Assembly (NCBI RefSeq): GCF_000710465.2
Contig: NZ_JAIZ01000806.1
Coordinates: 149,960-188,140 of the forward strand
Direction of reading: 5' to 3'
Origin: Kitasatospora sp. MBT63
Lineage (GTDB): Bacteria > Actinomycetota > Actinomycetes > Streptomycetales > Streptomycetaceae
DNA length: 38,181 bases
The position numbers and the translations under genes were made by a program. Below, piece after piece: positions 1 through 7,113 of the stretch. The notes under the pieces were generated by a model. It saw only the letters and a list, made by a program, of their open reading frames with translations. It did not search any database and was not told the DNA's origin. Each line of letters starts with the position of its first letter. The stretch's first letter is position 1.

Positions 1-972
1 GCCACCGCCCTCGCCGCCCGCCTGCCCGGCACCTGGACAGCCGAGCACCACCTGGACCTCGATGCGGACATGGCCGACATCGTCTCGATGCTCGCCCTCG
101 GCCCCATCCGGTACGCCGACTTCCGCAACGCCTCCGTCCTCACCGACCCCGCCCGGCCGATCGGTCTCCTCGTCACCGAGGATCAGCACACCACCGGGCT
201 CGGCTACACGATCCGCTCGATCGCCCTGACCGGCGGACACGCCTACACCCAGCAGGCCGTCGCCGACGACCAGCTCCAACTCGCAGTCCCCGCAGACCCG
301 GAGCCCGCAGCGGCCGACATCGAGCGCACCCTGCTCTCATGCCACGACCGGCTCATGGCCCGGCACCGGCTGGCCGTCCTCGAAGAAGCCCTCCAAGGAG
401 CCCAACTGGCCCTCGACCACTGGGACTCGATCTCCGACGGCCTCTGCGACGAAGACGGCTGGCCGCTGGACGAGCAGCTCTACGGCGACGGCAAAGTCCG
501 CCGCGGCGCCGACGCACTCGCCCACCTCCAGCGGGTCCTGCCCCACGCCGACGCGCTCCTCCAAGACGGCCACGCCGCCCACCAGCTCCTGCCGCTCGGG
601 CAGGAAGCCGACCGGGCCGGCTACTACCTGCGCACCCTGGCCGTCACGTTCGTGGGAGCCAACCGGATCCTCGGCGAGTGGAACGCCATCCTGCGGCGCC
701 ACACCCGGGCGGACGGGACACCGATCGAGTCCGGCCACACCGCCGCGGTGGAGGAGCGCAACGCGGAGATGTGGTCGAACATCGACACCTGGCTCAGCAC
801 CGGCCCGGCCCTCGCCGCCCTGCTTCACGGTGCTGCCGCCTCAGCCGAGCCGCCCGCCCGCGCCGCCGCCGCAGAGGCACGCTCACCTCGACTCCACAGG
901 GCAGCCTCCGCCCTCGTCGTCCAGGTCCTGCGCGCCGAACAGGCCACCACCCGACCTGCCCCGAGCAGGTGA
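1..972 (+). CDS. Unknown protein, 5'-truncated, with RLPG-W N-terminal module
   Basis: The frame is open from base 1, so the start lies outside the window; the first internal ATG is at 70. The first visible residues (ALAARLPGTW) and the following ~75 residues resemble the N-terminal modules of the genes at 27440-28015 and 30421-31314: an 'A..RLP..W' signature, then a conserved 'G.LLV....GLGYTI' strand pattern. The middle (about residues 100-260 of the visible part) is predicted helical. The end is an Ala/Pro/Arg-rich tail (PARAAAAEARS ... TTRPAPSR) like the tails of the distant minus-strand operon. Function is unknown. It stands alone on the plus strand, converging on the TIR gene. Confidence 0.8.
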   Translation, partial: ATALAARLPGTWTAEHHLDLDADMADIVSMLALGPIRYADFRNASVLTDPARPIGLLVTEDQHTTGLGYTIRSIALTGGHAYTQQAVADDQLQLAVPADPEPAAADIERTLLSCHDRLMARHRLAVLEEALQGAQLALDHWDSISDGLCDEDGWPLDEQLYGDGKVRRGADALAHLQRVLPHADALLQDGHAAHQLLPLGQEADRAGYYLRTLAVTFVGANRILGEWNAILRRHTRADGTPIESGHTAAVEERNAEMWSNIDTWLSTGPALAALLHGAAASAEPPARAAAAEARSPRLHRAASALVVQVLRAEQATTRPAPSR

Positions 973-1099
973 AGTCCCTGTCCTGACAGAGAAATCCGGC
1001 AGGCCGACCTGGCCACGGGACGACGGACTCCAGCCTCGCCTCACCAAGCGCCCCGGACGTGTGCGGCTGTGGTGGTTGGTCGCGGCAAGCACGAACCTG

Positions 1100-1693
1100 C
1101 TACACCTCGCCGCCCTCCTCCCAACGGCACTCAGTGCAGCGCACCCCGGCGTACTGATCTCCGCGGTCGTAGTCGGTCGCACCCCACTGTTCGAGCTTGG
1201 CTGGCGGAGCGCCGCAGTTGGGGCAGATCACGTAGACGCCGGCTCCGTGAAAGGACACGGCCTCGATGGTCGCCTCGTCCAGGAGCTGTTGGACGCCCTG
1301 AAGGAATCCGGTGGTATCGACGCCCAAGATCTTGTTGACGGCGGTCTGGTCGTCGTCTTCGGTCACGGAGACCCAGTACAGGGGGCGGAGGAGCGCAGGG
1401 AGTGGCGTGTCGTCCAGGCGGACCGGGATAATCCTGAGTCCGTCTTCCAGTCGCCGGATGATCGCAGTCTCCAACTCGGACTTGACCCACTCCGACGTGC
1501 TGGCGTGTTCGGACCAGCAGACCAGCACAGTGTCGACAGTGTCCAAGGCGACCCCGACTTTGCCAGGAATGGAGTCGCCGGGGCTCAGTTCCCACTCATC
1601 GAGCCAGATGTCCACGCCGCCCAACCGCAGCTTCGTGGCGAAGGAGCGAACGGCAGGCTTGTCCTTATGGTTCTGGGAAACGAACGCGCGCAC
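1100..1693 (-). CDS. TIR-domain protein with C-terminal zinc ribbon
   Basis: The protein has 197 aa. Residues 1-110 form a TIR_2-like fold: it opens with 'MRAFVSQNHKDK', has 'DIWLDEWEL' around 29-36 and 'SEWVKSELETAI' at 67-78. E73 aligns with the glutamate that is catalytic in NAD-consuming bacterial TIR domains. Residues 154-190 hold two CxxC pairs (C157/C160 and C186/C189), a zinc ribbon. Bacterial TIR proteins often act as NADases in antiphage defence or as signalling enzymes; this role is inferred from the family only. The GTG start is chosen because AAGGAG lies 5 bases upstream. No partner defence gene (SMEK, Ago, Thoeris ThsA) adjoins it, so it may work alone or have another job. The zinc ribbon could bind nucleic acid or a protein. 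Confidence 0.85.
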   Translation of the reverse strand: MRAFVSQNHKDKPAVRSFATKLRLGGVDIWLDEWELSPGDSIPGKVGVALDTVDTVLVCWSEHASTSEWVKSELETAIIRRLEDGLRIIPVRLDDTPLPALLRPLYWVSVTEDDDQTAVNKILGVDTTGFLQGVQQLLDEATIEAVSFHGAGVYVICPNCGAPPAKLEQWGATDYDRGDQYAGVRCTECRWEEGGEV

Positions 1694-1728
1694 TGCTGCT
1701 CCTTGTCATCCCAAAGACCTAGCACCAG

Positions 1729-1752
1729 GTTATCGTCAAGATGACGTTATCG
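1729..1752. promoter_or_regulatory. Palindrome with repeated GTTATCG, upstream of TIR gene
   Basis: CGTCA-AGA-TGACG (1734-1746) is a perfect 5-bp-arm palindrome. It is flanked by two direct GTTATCG copies (1729-1735 and 1746-1752), and the inverse GATAACG lies at 1797-1803. On the minus strand the palindrome contains TTGACG, a possible -35 hexamer for the TIR gene. It may be an operator for one or both divergent genes, but no regulator can be assigned. Confidence 0.3.
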
Positions 1753-1874
1753 CATCCATGGGGTGAACCTGCCCACCACAGGCATAGTCACAGCTGGATA
1801 ACGAAGTGTCGGTTTCGGGAATAAATCTGGCATGTGCCCGGTTGACCCCGGCATCGCTAACGAAAGGGCTGTAC

Positions 1875-2273
1875 TTGTCGGATTCGCCGAGACCTCACGA
1901 CGGCCACAACGACCCGCTCGAGCCGGCTGACCTCCCGCCGCTCGATCACATTGAGCTCTCGATCCCCGACTTCCCCACGCTCTCGCCGGACAAGCCCGTG
2001 ATCCGCGCGGTCCCGCACCACGACGAGCTGAACCCCCGCGGCAGCGTGATCACCTGCGAGGAGTGCAAGGCGGTCCGCGACTGGCTGCTCCTCAACGTCC
2101 GCGCGCACGTCTTCGTCCGCTGCCGCTGCGGCCACGAGTGGCTGGAGGGTGATCTGACGGTCGAGTACTTCGAGCAGCACTTCTCGGCGCCCGAGACCGC
2201 CTGGGACGACTTCGAGACGGCCATGGCCTCGACGGGCTACGACGGTGCCTGGGCCGGCATGTACCTCAACTGA
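1875..2273 (+). CDS. Small zinc-ribbon protein, unknown function
   Basis: With the TTG start at 1875 the protein has 132 aa. This start has GAAAGGG six bases upstream, whereas an in-frame GTG at 1806 has no convincing ribosome site. The N-terminal third is acidic and proline-rich. The centre contains C-x2-C ('TCEECKA') and, about 25 residues on, 'RCRCGHEW', together a plausible zinc ribbon. The C-terminus ('AWDDFETAMASTGYDGAWAGMYLN') is acidic and aromatic. It is divergent from the TIR gene across a 180-bp gap. I do not recognise the family; the spacing of the cysteines is the only functional hint. Confidence 0.7.
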   Translation: MSDSPRPHDGHNDPLEPADLPPLDHIELSIPDFPTLSPDKPVIRAVPHHDELNPRGSVITCEECKAVRDWLLLNVRAHVFVRCRCGHEWLEGDLTVEYFEQHFSAPETAWDDFETAMASTGYDGAWAGMYLN

Positions 2274-2339
2274 GCAGCCACACCGCAGCCGACGGCGGCG
2301 GGTGGCCGGCACGTGGCCAGGCTTCGGTGGACTCCGTGA

Positions 2340-2391
2340 AACGACGACGGGGCGGCACCGCGAGAGATCGCGGTGCCGCCCCGTCGTCGTT
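2340..2391. terminator. Bidirectional hairpin terminator
   Basis: A perfect 23-bp stem (2340-2362 pairing with 2369-2391) with a 6-base loop AGAGAT. It starts with AA and ends in TT, so it can stop transcription from both sides: the plus-strand gene ending at 2273 and the minus-strand genes ending at 2410. Confidence 0.9.
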
Positions 2392-2409
2392 GCCCCGAAG
2401 GGCTCTCAC

Positions 2410-2778
2410 CTAGCGGTCGAGCAGGCGGAAGCCGCCGTGCTCGTCCTGGAGCACCTGGCCGGAGTTCAGCAGCCGGGTGAGGCTGAGCCGTACGACGGCG
2501 ACTCGCAGCCCGAGGCCGGCCGCAAGCTCGTCGGCGGGTGCCGGGCCGGAGGCGAGGCCGGTGAGCACCGAGCGGTCGGCGTCAGCGTCGAGCAGTCTGC
2601 TCACACGGTAGAGGGCGAGGGCGGATACGCCGCACGCGGTCAGTTCGACGGCGGCCCAGGCGCCGTCGTGCCGCAGGCCCGCTGTGACGGCGATGGCACC
2701 GGAGACGGCGGTGAGCGTGATGAACGCGACCGCCGCGTGGCGTAGGCCGCGGCGGGAGATGTTCGGGCTGGTGGTCAC
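2410..2778 (-). CDS. Small membrane protein with winged-helix-like tail
   Basis: The protein has 122 aa. The GTG start at 2778 follows AGGAGG with a 4-base spacer and overlaps the stop of the upstream gene by four bases. Two hydrophobic segments lie at about residues 13-34 and 38-56. The C-terminal 60 residues ('SVLTGLASGPAPADELAAGLGLRVAVVRLSLTRLLNSGQVLQDEHGGFRL') read like a winged-helix domain: a recognition-helix pattern followed by a wing. A membrane-anchored wHTH is an inference; the family is not known to me. It is the last gene of a four-gene minus-strand group. Confidence 0.7.
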   Translation of the reverse strand: MTTSPNISRRGLRHAAVAFITLTAVSGAIAVTAGLRHDGAWAAVELTACGVSALALYRVSRLLDADADRSVLTGLASGPAPADELAAGLGLRVAVVRLSLTRLLNSGQVLQDEHGGFRLLDR

Positions 2779-3185
2779 GGAGCCTCCTGGGGAAGTGGAG
2801 CGTAGCGGGATTGGGAGAAGAAGGAACAGTCGGTGCGGGGCGGGCGGATCCGGCAGGCCCGGCACGGCCGGTCCGGTGCACCGGGGACGACGTGGTGGTG
2901 GCAGACGGTCCGGCCTCCGCCGTCGGCGCGCACCAGGTGGGCGACGACGAGTTCGGCGAGCTGATCGGCGGTGCTCCACCCGCAGCGGCCCTCGCCGGGG
3001 TGGTGCCGCGCGGGGGTTCCGTCGATGCTGCCGACGGCCAGCAGGTAGCGGTCTGACGGGGCGAGGTAGGCGAGCACGTGGTAGCGGGTCCGCTCGCCCG
3101 CGCTGCTGGTGGGGCCGTAGGCGGTGCCGAACGCGCGGGCGATGCCGACGCGGTCGCCGCGCAGATCGAGGGTCTCGGGTTCCAA
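2775..3185 (-). CDS. Unknown protein with histidine/cysteine-rich centre
   Basis: The TTG at 3185 has GGAGG four bases upstream and gives 136 aa; the frame stays open further upstream but codon content there is that of the neighbouring gene. The N-terminal half alternates polar and hydrophobic residues ('RYHVLAYLAPSDRYLLAVGSIDG'). The second half has 'TVCHHHVVPGAPDRPCRACR' followed by another cysteine, which could bind metal. The gene overlaps the next one by GTGA, so the two are probably co-translated. Function is unknown. Confidence 0.6.
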   Translation of the reverse strand: MEPETLDLRGDRVGIARAFGTAYGPTSSAGERTRYHVLAYLAPSDRYLLAVGSIDGTPARHHPGEGRCGWSTADQLAELVVAHLVRADGGGRTVCHHHVVPGAPDRPCRACRIRPPRTDCSFFSQSRYAPLPQEAP

Positions 3186-3277
3186 CGGGCCTCCGTGGTC
3201 GCGGTGCTCGACGCGAGGTGCGCGTCGATGACTGGGCCGCCGGGCCGGGCCACGGCGGCATGCGAGGGAGGTGTCGC

Positions 3278-3517
3278 TCAGCGGTGCGGGCGGCGCTGCC
3301 GGGGAATACGCCCGGACGTCTCGGCCACGGCCGGGACACGTACGAGCAGGACCCGCGCGACGATCAGCTGGAGAGCGATCAGGAGCAGGCCGATGCGGGT
3401 GGCGGCCTGCTCGTCGACCAGCAGGGCGTGGAAGGTAAGGCCCACGGCGGCGGCGCTGATCAGGTATTCGGCGAAGGTCAGGCGGCGACGGGCGGACAGG
3501 CGGGGAGTGCGGGGGAT
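3278..3517 (-). CDS. Small membrane protein, probable ATC start
   Basis: With an ATC start at 3517 this is 79 aa. It begins with a basic segment (RTPRLSARRRL) and has two hydrophobic helices (about 19-35 and 41-58). AAAGGA at 3529-3524 overlaps the stop codon of the upstream gene and lies 6 bases before ATC. There is no in-frame ATG, GTG or TTG near this ribosome site; the closest alternative is a CTG at 3532, which has no ribosome site. The gene sits between the truncated DUF317 gene and the His/Cys-rich gene. Function is unknown. Confidence 0.55.
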   Translation of the reverse strand: MPRTPRLSARRRLTFAEYLISAAAVGLTFHALLVDEQAATRIGLLLIALQLIVARVLLVRVPAVAETSGRIPRQRRPHR

Positions 3518-3528
3518 GGCGCGTCCTT

Positions 3529-3777
3529 TCAGGAGGTCGACGAGGTGGTGGTGGACGGGCGGAGGGTGGAGCGGTTGACCATGGAGGTGAGGAGGTCGAT
3601 GACCAGCTCCGCGGGGGTGTGCCGGTTGAACGTGGCCCGCCAGCCGGGCTGCCGGGCAGTACCGTCCAGCGCGATGATCCAGGTGTCGACGTGCCGGTTG
3701 TCCGGCTGGTAGCCGACGTAGACCTGGGTGCACGGCGATGCGACCACTGCCGGTAGATGGCACTCCGTCGGTGCCAT
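3529..3777 (-). CDS. Single-unit DUF317 protein, short
   Basis: The protein has 82 aa from ATG 3777. It carries one recognisable DUF317 half-unit: 'ASPCTQVYVGYQPD', then 'WIIALDG', then 'PGWRATFNRHTPAELVIDLLTSM', matching the SPC...W...FS..TP.E pattern repeated in the big proteins at 23-30 kb. The preceding LAGPG segment and the second half of the unit are missing, so it may be a fragment of a longer ancestor or a minimal family member. It ends with a Ser/Thr-rich stretch. No strong ribosome site precedes the ATG. It is divergent from tnsA. Confidence 0.65.
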   Translation of the reverse strand: MAPTECHLPAVVASPCTQVYVGYQPDNRHVDTWIIALDGTARQPGWRATFNRHTPAELVIDLLTSMVNRSTLRPSTTTSSTS

Positions 3778-3967
3778 GAGCTGCTGTTTTGCCAGTCCCA
3801 AGCGGCACCTAAACGCATGATCGGCAGAATCTAGTTGGCATATTCGTACAGGGCGGTGCTGACAGCCCCTGCGTCGGTGTCGCCTGATTGTCGGGAACAT
3901 GCATCTAAAGCTGGATCTTCGTCGTAGGTTGCTCGTTGATCGTGGGGCGGCGAAGGAGTGGGCGGTC
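3778..3967. other. Divergent promoter region; possible Tn7-like end
   Basis: This 190-bp gap separates the DUF317 fragment (minus) from tnsA (plus) and is the most AT-rich stretch nearby (around 3816-3860). In Tn7 the end of the element lies next to tnsA. Two loosely similar blocks, TCGCCTGATTGTCGGG (about 3884-3899) and TCGTTGATCGTGGGG (about 3932-3946), could be TnsB-binding repeats. The first is preceded by TGT. The match is weak, and no inverted partner was found in the window. Confidence 0.25.
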
Positions 3968-4834
3968 ATGGCGTTACGTGGTGGGCGGGCGGCGACGTCG
4001 ACTGTCCGGTGGTCGGATGCACAAGGGCTGGAGGACCTTGCTCGCCTGGACACAGGCTTTCGCGGGTGCGCTGGCGAGCTTGCTCTGGAGCCGGGGTGGA
4101 CGCGCAGGTGGACGACGACGTGGCGTTTCGGGCGGACGCCGGTGGTGTACCCGGTCCGGGACTTGGCCGAGGCTGAAGCGGAGATCGTCCGGAGCCGGCC
4201 GGTGCGGCGGTTCACCTGGCGGACCGGGCAGTGGCACCGGCCGGGCCTGGAGTACCTGGTGTCCACCGGCCGCCACCACGGGTTCGAGAGCTTCGAGGAG
4301 GAGAGCCTGCTCCTGGTGGCGGACTTCGCCGCGGACCTGACGGAGGCACTGTCCCAGCCGTTTCGGCTGCGGTTCGAGTCGACGGCCGGGTCGATGGAGC
4401 ACACTCCGGACTTCCTGCTGCTGACCGGGACGGGGCCGTGGCTGGTGGACGTGCGGCCGGGCGACCGGATCCGCCCCGAGGACGCGCTGAAGTTCGCGGC
4501 GGCGGCCGAGGCGGCGCTTGCCGCCGGGTGGCGCTACAGCGTGGTGTCCGGCTGGCGGGAGAACGTACCGGAGCTGGTGGACGCCCTGTCCGCCGGGCGG
4601 CGTCAGCTGAGCGACCCGATCGGGCTGCAGGGCGAGCTGCTCGGCGCCGTCGCGGCCGGGCCGCTGAACTTCGGCGACCTGGTCGGACGGTGCAGCGTGC
4701 CGGCCGTCGCCCGCGCCCACGCCGTGCACCTGATGTGGCACCGGCGTCTGGGTATCGACGTGTCGGCGCCGCTCACCGACACGAGCCCGGTCCGTCTCGC
4801 TCCTCGTGACGCCGGGACGGGGGCGGCAGCTTGA
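3968..4834 (+). CDS. tnsA: TnsA-like transposase endonuclease subunit
   Basis: TnsA cuts the 5' ends of the transposon while TnsB cuts and joins the 3' ends. With ATG 3968 (AAGGAG 9 bases upstream) the protein has 288 aa; an in-frame ATG at 3899 lacks a good site. The nuclease core is visible as 'GFESFEEESLLLVADF' (105-120), 'HTPDFLLLT' (D148) and 'WLVDVRP' (159-164). These match the acidic pair and the final strand of the TnsA restriction-like fold, although the usual terminal lysine appears as arginine (R163). Residues 200-260 have the helical wHTH character of the TnsA C-terminal domain, which contacts TnsC. It starts the operon, and its stop overlaps the tnsB start (TTGA). Confidence 0.85.
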   Translation: MALRGGRAATSTVRWSDAQGLEDLARLDTGFRGCAGELALEPGWTRRWTTTWRFGRTPVVYPVRDLAEAEAEIVRSRPVRRFTWRTGQWHRPGLEYLVSTGRHHGFESFEEESLLLVADFAADLTEALSQPFRLRFESTAGSMEHTPDFLLLTGTGPWLVDVRPGDRIRPEDALKFAAAAEAALAAGWRYSVVSGWRENVPELVDALSAGRRQLSDPIGLQGELLGAVAAGPLNFGDLVGRCSVPAVARAHAVHLMWHRRLGIDVSAPLTDTSPVRLAPRDAGTGAAA

Positions 4835-7113
4835 CGCCGGCGGCCTGCTGGGATCTCGCACCCGGCATCGAGCTGATCGTGAACGGGCGCGAGTGGACCG
4901 TGGACGTGGTGGAGCCGCAGCTGGGGCGGGTGACGCTGCTTCGGGACGGCGCCGAACCCTGGGCCACCTCGCTGCGGGAGTTGATGCACCATCCCCGCTG
5001 CCGCCCCTCCACTCGCACCCGGGCCGACCTGCCGGCGGCCAGCCGCGGCCGACAGCCGAAAGCTCTCGCGGACCTGCCGCCGCAGCGGCGAACGCTGGTC
5101 GCGCTGCGGATGGAACACCTACTGGAAGTGGAGACCGGCTACCGCAGCGGCGACCCGCTGCGGCCGGCGGCGGGCGAGCCGCGCCCCGGCTACGACCCGG
5201 ACACCACCACGCTGACCCAGCGCCGGCAGCACAAGGCGCTGGAGATGCGGCAGGCCGCCACGGCGGATCCGGCCGGTGCCAGGGCGCTCGCACTGGACCG
5301 GGTGAGCTACCGCACGCTGATCCGCTGGGACCGCGGCCGGATCCGGTTCGGCGCGGTGGGTGTGGCGGACGACCGGTGGCTGCGGGAGGCGACGGGTCGG
5401 CGCATCTCTCCGGCGGTGCGCGAGGCGCTCTTCGCGGTCCGCGCGGAGACGCTGCACCGTTCGAAGCTGACCGCCAAGGACCGCGAGCGCCTGATCCACC
5501 AGTACATCCGGGAGATCTACGGGGCCCAGGAGCCGGTGCCGAGTTACGAGACCCTGCGAGTGGTGTGGCGGGAGTGGTTCGGCTCCACGGGCGCACGCCA
5601 GCGCTACAGCCGCTCGGCGGCCCGGGTGCAGGAGAACGCGACCGGGCGCCACGTCGTGGTGCACCGGCCCGGGCAGGTCGTCGCGCTGGACACCACGATC
5701 CTGCCGGTGAAGGTCCGCGAGGACGTGTTCGGCGAGGCGGTGTCCGTTCACCTGACGCTGGCCCTGGACGTCTACACCCACTCGATCGTGGCGTTCCGCC
5801 TCACGCTGGTCTCCGACACGGCGGTCGACGTGGCGATGGTGCTGCGGGACGTGATGATGCCGCTACCGATGCGCCCGGATTGGGGCGAGGACATGGAGTG
5901 GGCCTACCCGGGGGTGCCGGCCACGCTCGTGGCCGAGTTCGCCGGGCACGAGGTCGCCGGTCTGCCGTTCTTCGCCCCGGAGACAGTCACCACCGACCAC
6001 GGCTCCGTCTACAAGAACCACCACGTCACCGAGGTGCAGCGCGTGATCGGGGCGAACATACGCCCGAGCCGGGTCCTTCGCCCGACCGACAAGCAGGCGG
6101 TGGAGCGTGCCTTCGGCGCGATCCAGTCGCTGCTGTTCCGCATCCTGCCCGGCTACCAGGGCGTGGATGTGGCCGACCGGGGCGTGGACCCGGAGGGCGA
6201 CGCCGTGCTGACGGTCGCCGAGATGGAACACATGATCGCCACCTGGGTCGTCAAAGTGTGGCAAAACCGCCGATTCGGCGCGTATGCCCCGAGCTGGGAT
6301 CCGGCCGGGGATCACAGTCCGAACAGCCTGTTCGCCGCTTCCATGGCGCAGGGCGGCTTCGCGCTGCAGATCCCGCCCGCCGAGCTGTACTACCAGCTGC
6401 TGCCGACCCATCGGGTGATGATCCACGGCAAGCGCGGCGTGAAGATCAAGAACCTCTGGTACGACGGCGCCGCACTGGACGACTACCGGTTCGCCGCCTC
6501 CGGGCGGGGCGGGGTGGCCCGCAACCGGTACGTCTTCCACCGCGATCCGCGTGACCCGTGCTTCGTGTTCTTCCAGGACCCGCGCACCCACGACTGGCAC
6601 ACCCTGCGCTGGACCGGTCTGCCCGAGGAGGGCCGGGTGCCGGCGTTCGGGGACGCCAGGGTGCGGGAGGTGCTGCGGGAGGTCCGCCGCCGCGGCTTGG
6701 CGCCGAAGTCGGATGCCGAGCTGCTGCCGGTGCTGCTGGAACTCATCGGTGCGACCGTGCCGGTGGAGCAGTGGCCGGCCCGGCTGAGCCGGGGCCAGAA
6801 GGTGGAACACGCGCGGGAGGTCGCCCAGGTGGCCGCCGCAGCAGCCGACCGCCCGGCGCCGGCACCGCGCGTGGCGACGTCCGCTGCAGGTGAGGCCGCC
6901 GTAGTGGGGGGTGCGACGGTGACGCAGATCGCCTGGCGGGAGCGGGCCGAGGCGGGCCAGGGGGCGGTGGACGCCGAGCGTCGGCGCAGGAGGGAGCAGG
7001 CCGTCCCCGTCCGCCCGGTGCCGCCGCCCAGGCTGGGGGACCGGCTGCGGGCGGTGAGTCTGCTCGCCCTGCCCGACGAGGACGACACCACGGTTGCGGA
7101 GGAGAGCCGGTGA
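4831..7113 (+). CDS. tnsB: TnsB/TniA-like DDE transposase
   Basis: The protein has 760 aa, starting at TTG within the tnsA stop. The catalytic triad is readable: D287 in 'VVALDTT', D389 in 'VTTDHGSVYKN' and E425 in 'KQAVERAFGA', with 35 residues between the last two, as in the Mu/TniA/TnsB rve fold. The N-terminal 250 residues hold helical DNA-binding domains ('YRTLIRWDRGRIRFGAV', 'SKLTAKDRERLIHQYIREIY'). A Mu-C-like beta domain follows around 530-600 ('HRVMIHGKRGVKIKNLWYDG'). The last ~100 residues are Ala/Arg-rich and probably contact TnsC. It binds the transposon ends and carries out 3' cleavage and strand transfer. Confidence 0.95.
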   Translation: MTPAACWDLAPGIELIVNGREWTVDVVEPQLGRVTLLRDGAEPWATSLRELMHHPRCRPSTRTRADLPAASRGRQPKALADLPPQRRTLVALRMEHLLEVETGYRSGDPLRPAAGEPRPGYDPDTTTLTQRRQHKALEMRQAATADPAGARALALDRVSYRTLIRWDRGRIRFGAVGVADDRWLREATGRRISPAVREALFAVRAETLHRSKLTAKDRERLIHQYIREIYGAQEPVPSYETLRVVWREWFGSTGARQRYSRSAARVQENATGRHVVVHRPGQVVALDTTILPVKVREDVFGEAVSVHLTLALDVYTHSIVAFRLTLVSDTAVDVAMVLRDVMMPLPMRPDWGEDMEWAYPGVPATLVAEFAGHEVAGLPFFAPETVTTDHGSVYKNHHVTEVQRVIGANIRPSRVLRPTDKQAVERAFGAIQSLLFRILPGYQGVDVADRGVDPEGDAVLTVAEMEHMIATWVVKVWQNRRFGAYAPSWDPAGDHSPNSLFAASMAQGGFALQIPPAELYYQLLPTHRVMIHGKRGVKIKNLWYDGAALDDYRFAASGRGGVARNRYVFHRDPRDPCFVFFQDPRTHDWHTLRWTGLPEEGRVPAFGDARVREVLREVRRRGLAPKSDAELLPVLLELIGATVPVEQWPARLSRGQKVEHAREVAQVAAAAADRPAPAPRVATSAAGEAAVVGGATVTQIAWRERAEAGQGAVDAERRRRREQAVPVRPVPPPRLGDRLRAVSLLALPDEDDTTVAEESR

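Noticed and set aside
830..1744. Plus-strand frame of 304 codons across the TIR gene
   Set aside because: The minus-strand TIR domain with zinc ribbon and an AAGGAG site explains the region.
4806..6554. Long open frame of 582 codons overlapping tnsB
   Set aside because: Composition is Arg/Gly/Pro-rich shadow coding; the overlapping tnsB frame has a complete DDE triad.
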